Source: CAZVRZ01 sp964629965 (GTDB taxonomy: Bacteria > Chloroflexota > Anaerolineae > Anaerolineales > UBA4823). Taken from it: a stretch of 7,032 nt of DNA. The notes under the pieces are model-generated. The model made no database searches, was not told the DNA's origin, and was given only the letters and a program-made list of their open reading frames with translations. The number at the start of each line of letters is the position of its first letter. The first letter of the stretch is position 1. Location of the stretch: contig CAZVRZ010000225.1 in assembly GCA_964629965.1 (NCBI GenBank), positions 1 to 7,032 on the forward strand. The letters run 5' to 3'. Of the stretch, positions 5,536 through 7,032 are shown piece by piece. The position numbers and the translations under genes are program-made.

Positions 5536-6183
5536 TTACTTCATGCGCTGGCGCGCCTGGCGGCGCACATCCAGGATGCGCTGCAGGGCGGTTATATTGG
5601 CAAAGACAGCAATGATCCAGATTCCGATCAGCGGCTGGTTTAGCAGCAGGGCAGGCGCCAGGATGATGTAGCGTTCGAAGCGCGTTAGCAGGCCAACTTT
5701 GGTATCCATATCCAGGGATTGGCCGCGCGCACGCACGTAAGAGACCAGCACCGAGCCGCTGGCGGCGAGATACACTGCCAGCGCCGGAAGCCAATCGCCT
5801 TGCTGGAGATAGTGGAAAAGCAGCCCGCCGAAGATCACCAATTCAGAATAGCGGTCGGTGACCGAGTCGACAAAGGCGCCAAAATCGCTTGATTCGCCGC
5901 GCAGGCGCGCCATGGTGCCATCCAGCGCGTCCACGGGGCCCATCGCCAGCACAAAGATCCCACCCAGGGTCATTTTGCCCTGCGCCAGGAACGCGGCGCC
6001 GACCGTATTGCCGACCAGACCGATGATGGTCATGGTGTTGGGCATCAGCCCCAGGCGATTAAAAAACGCCCCGATGGGATCCAGCACCCCTTTAAATCGA
6101 GTTCTCATTAAATCTGTTAATGTAGTGGAGCTTTTCTTTTCAGCCGCATTTTCCACAGGCAAAGATGCCTTTCTATTTTCCAT
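5536..6183 (-). CDS. CDP-alcohol phosphatidyltransferase (PgsA-like)
   Basis: An integral membrane enzyme that transfers a phosphatidyl group from CDP-diacylglycerol to an alcohol. The complete family motif lies at 85-110: D85, D88, G89, A92, R93, G102, D106 and D110 with exact spacing, binding the divalent metal and CDP. About six helices follow the usual layout. The MPNTMTIIG entry helix and the SYVRARG...GLLTRFER region (148-171) resemble actinobacterial phosphatidylinositol-phosphate synthases and archaeal-type members more than E. coli PgsA, so the acceptor may be inositol phosphate or glycerol phosphate; the sequence alone does not decide. The first 25 residues are a charged extension. 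No strong ribosome site precedes the ATG, and the predicted leader is only 12 bases. It is the first gene of the envelope operon. Confidence 0.9.
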   Translation of the reverse strand: MENRKASLPVENAAEKKSSTTLTDLMRTRFKGVLDPIGAFFNRLGLMPNTMTIIGLVGNTVGAAFLAQGKMTLGGIFVLAMGPVDALDGTMARLRGESSDFGAFVDSVTDRYSELVIFGGLLFHYLQQGDWLPALAVYLAASGSVLVSYVRARGQSLDMDTKVGLLTRFERYIILAPALLLNQPLIGIWIIAVFANITALQRILDVRRQARQRMK

Positions 6184-6201
6184 AGTTGTAATAACCTGTG
6201 T

Positions 6202-6230
6202 ATGCTATCGCATCGCCGGAGGACTGTCAA
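6202..6230 (-). promoter_or_regulatory. Promoter of the pgsA-like/lgt/ABC operon
   Basis: On the minus strand a perfect TTGACA (6230-6225), a 17-base spacer and TAGCAT (6207-6202, 4/6 match) form the promoter. The predicted start near 6195 leaves a 12-base leader. No other promoter of similar quality was noticed within the operon, whose genes are 27 bases apart or less. Confidence 0.65.
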
Positions 6231-6521
6231 GGAAAAAGGGATCGATCCGGGGGGCGATTGTCTACCCAACAGGGACAGGCGGCAGCCCGGCTGCCTGGAA
6301 CTGCTCGCCGGAAAGCGAGAAGGGAAAATAGGCACGGTAAGGCATAGATAACCTGAATTATATCAAGGATAAGATGATCGATCATTCAATTTGAACGGCT
6401 GACAGGGTAAACGCATCTTAATTCTAATTGGCCGATAATCAATTACCCAGGACATGGAGGCCCTGCGGGCGTGTTTTGGGGTAAAAAAGAGGAACGAATT
6501 TAAAAATATTCCAAAAAAGGC
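6231..6521. other. Gene-free divergent region with several inverted repeats
   Basis: No coding region is supported here. Seen are a hairpin GGCAGC/GCTGCC (6281-6286, 6290-6295), a hairpin CTCGC/GCGAG (6304-6308, 6315-6319), a perfect 12-bp palindrome ATGATCGATCAT (6374-6385), and nested arms GGGTAA (6405-6410), TAATTG (6425-6430), CAATTA (6440-6445) and TTACCC (6443-6448). The stretch separates the minus-strand operon promoter from the plus-strand promoter at 6522, so the dyads may be operators for either side. Confidence 0.5.
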
Positions 6522-6553
6522 TTGACAAGAGGGGGGGGGGTGAGGATTATACT
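6522..6553 (+). promoter_or_regulatory. Promoter with a G10 tract in its spacer, upstream of the secreted-protein gene
   Basis: TTGACA (6522-6527) is followed by AGA, ten G (6531-6540) and then GATTATACT. Two -10 readings exist: GATTAT (6545-6550), a 4/6 match at the ideal 17-base spacing, or TATACT (6548-6553), a 5/6 match at 20 bases. Gain or loss of G residues would move the better box towards or away from 17. The predicted start is about 6557-6560, about 140 bases before the ATG at 6701. Confidence 0.6.
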
Positions 6554-6565
6554 TGTATAGACAAG
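6552..6565. promoter_or_regulatory. Dyad CTTGT-N4-ACAAG at the transcription start
   Basis: CTTGT (6552-6556) and ACAAG (6561-6565) are perfect inverted arms. A related palindrome CTTG-A-CAAG (6521-6529) covers the -35 box, and the 7-mer GACAAGA occurs in both places (6524-6530 and 6560-6566). A repressor could bind both sites across the promoter. No known regulator was matched. Confidence 0.3.
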
Positions 6566-6592
6566 AACAAAGGCTGGGAGGAAAAACCGCCT

Positions 6593-6700
6593 GTGGTTCT
6601 GGCACTTCCTTATTGGTATCTACAAGCGAATTGTTATCGGTGCTGGGGTTGTGGCGCTTTCGTCGTCCGGGTACGTTATCATTGCCATCGGGAGGATTAA
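6593..6700 (+). CDS. Possible upstream micro-ORF in the leader of the secreted-protein gene
   Basis: A 35-codon frame opens with GTG at 6593, with GGGAGG (6576-6581) 11 bases upstream, and closes with TAA at 6698-6700, directly abutting the ATG at 6701. The peptide holds NCYRCWGCG, a Cys-rich cluster. The arrangement would suit translational coupling, but length, start codon and ribosome-site spacing are weak, and it may be chance. Confidence 0.15.
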   Translation: MVLALPYWYLQANCYRCWGCGAFVVRVRYHCHRED

Positions 6701-7032
6701 ATGCACCGTCACACTGTTTCCGTTCGCCAGATCATCCATACCAGCCTGCACGCCCTGGTCATCCTGGCGCTGCTGCTGCCCAACCTGGCAATACTGGTCA
6801 AACCGGCCAGGGCTGCGGCGCTGGAGCAGGCTGCTGCACCGCTCACGCACACGAATACGGCGCCCACGAATACGATGCCCACTCCCAGTGCGACGGCGAC
6901 ACCTGAAATCACGTCCACGCTGATTGCCACGGAGCTGCCAGTCGAAACGGTTACGCCGCTTCCATCCGTGACCATCACGCCCACGATCACCGTCACTCCG
7001 CTGGCGACGATCACGCCGACCCTAACCATCAC
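6701..7032 (+). CDS. Secreted Thr/Pro-rich protein, N-terminal part (runs off window)
   Basis: At least 110 codons are open to the window end. The ATG at 6701 has GGAGG (6691-6695) five bases upstream and an in-frame TAA immediately before it, so the start is firm. Residues 1-39 form a signal peptide: a basic N-region (MHRHTVSVRQ), a hydrophobic core ALVILALLLPNLAILV (18-33), and a KPARAAA cleavage region. After it comes a low-complexity stretch dominated by Thr-Pro units such as TNTAPTNT, TITPTITVTP and TITPTLT. Such Thr/Pro linkers are typical of Anaerolineae exported proteins, where they space a surface or enzymatic domain from the envelope. The functional domain lies beyond the window, so no activity can be assigned. 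Confidence 0.8.
   Translation, partial: MHRHTVSVRQIIHTSLHALVILALLLPNLAILVKPARAAALEQAAAPLTHTNTAPTNTMPTPSATATPEITSTLIATELPVETVTPLPSVTITPTITVTPLATITPTLTI

Noticed and set aside
6553..6906. 117-residue plus-strand open frame overlapping the secreted-protein gene
   Set aside because: Its ATG-like start lies at the predicted transcription start without a ribosome site, and it runs out of frame through the signal peptide region.
6709..7032. Minus-strand open frame encoding a Val/Gly-rich protein at the window end
   Set aside because: It is the antisense of the Thr/Pro repeats (ACG/ACC codons read as Val and Gly). The plus-strand gene has a ribosome site, signal peptide and in-frame stop just before its ATG.
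1..7032. CRISPR array, tRNA, rRNA, insertion sequence or prophage genes
   Set aside because: No regularly spaced identical repeats, cloverleaf-like segments, transposase motifs or terminal inverted repeats were seen.

Overview
The window most likely comes from a bacterium of the Chloroflexota, probably class Anaerolineae. This is inferred from gene style: an Lgt with a GGLGIPG segment, a Thr/Pro-rich secreted protein, a YacP-like NYN protein beside a stand-alone HNH protein, and SOS-box-like sites of the Gram-positive GAAC-N4-GTTC type. No rRNA, tRNA, CRISPR array or insertion sequence was recognised.

Layout. (1) Positions 1-1022 hold a single transcription unit: a consensus sigma-70-type promoter embedded in two GAAC-N4-GTTC dyads, a four-helix membrane protein of unknown family with a long disordered tail, and a clear intrinsic terminator. 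(2) Positions 1023-1248 hold three consecutive hairpins that on the minus strand read as promoter, two stem-loops and a terminator-like stem: a candidate small RNA. (3) Positions 1249-2400 hold a divergent pair, a YacP-like NYN-domain ribonuclease (minus, apparently leaderless) and an HNH-endonuclease-fold protein (plus, GTG start set by an extended -10 promoter). (4) Positions 2410-6183 hold a tight four-gene minus-strand operon with a TTGACA promoter: CDP-alcohol phosphatidyltransferase, Lgt, ABC ATPase, and an ABC-2 permease fused to a SpoIIM-like domain. (5) Positions 6184-6700 are a divergent regulatory region with several inverted repeats and a second TTGACA promoter whose spacer contains ten consecutive G. 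(6) A secreted, Thr/Pro-rich protein starts at 6701 and runs off the end of the window.

How the genes fit together. The operon combines phospholipid head-group synthesis, lipoprotein lipidation (which consumes phosphatidylglycerol) and a membrane exporter, so it looks like a cell-envelope operon. The 3'-most two genes overlap by 8 bases and surely form one transporter. The ATPase lacks about 22 residues between Walker B and the H-loop, including the D-loop, which is the strangest coding feature here.

The most promising leads are the putative SOS-controlled orphan membrane protein, the homopolymer-G promoter of the secreted protein (possible phase variation), the D-loop-less ATPase paired with an ABC-2/SpoIIM fusion, and the candidate small RNA at 1026-1161.
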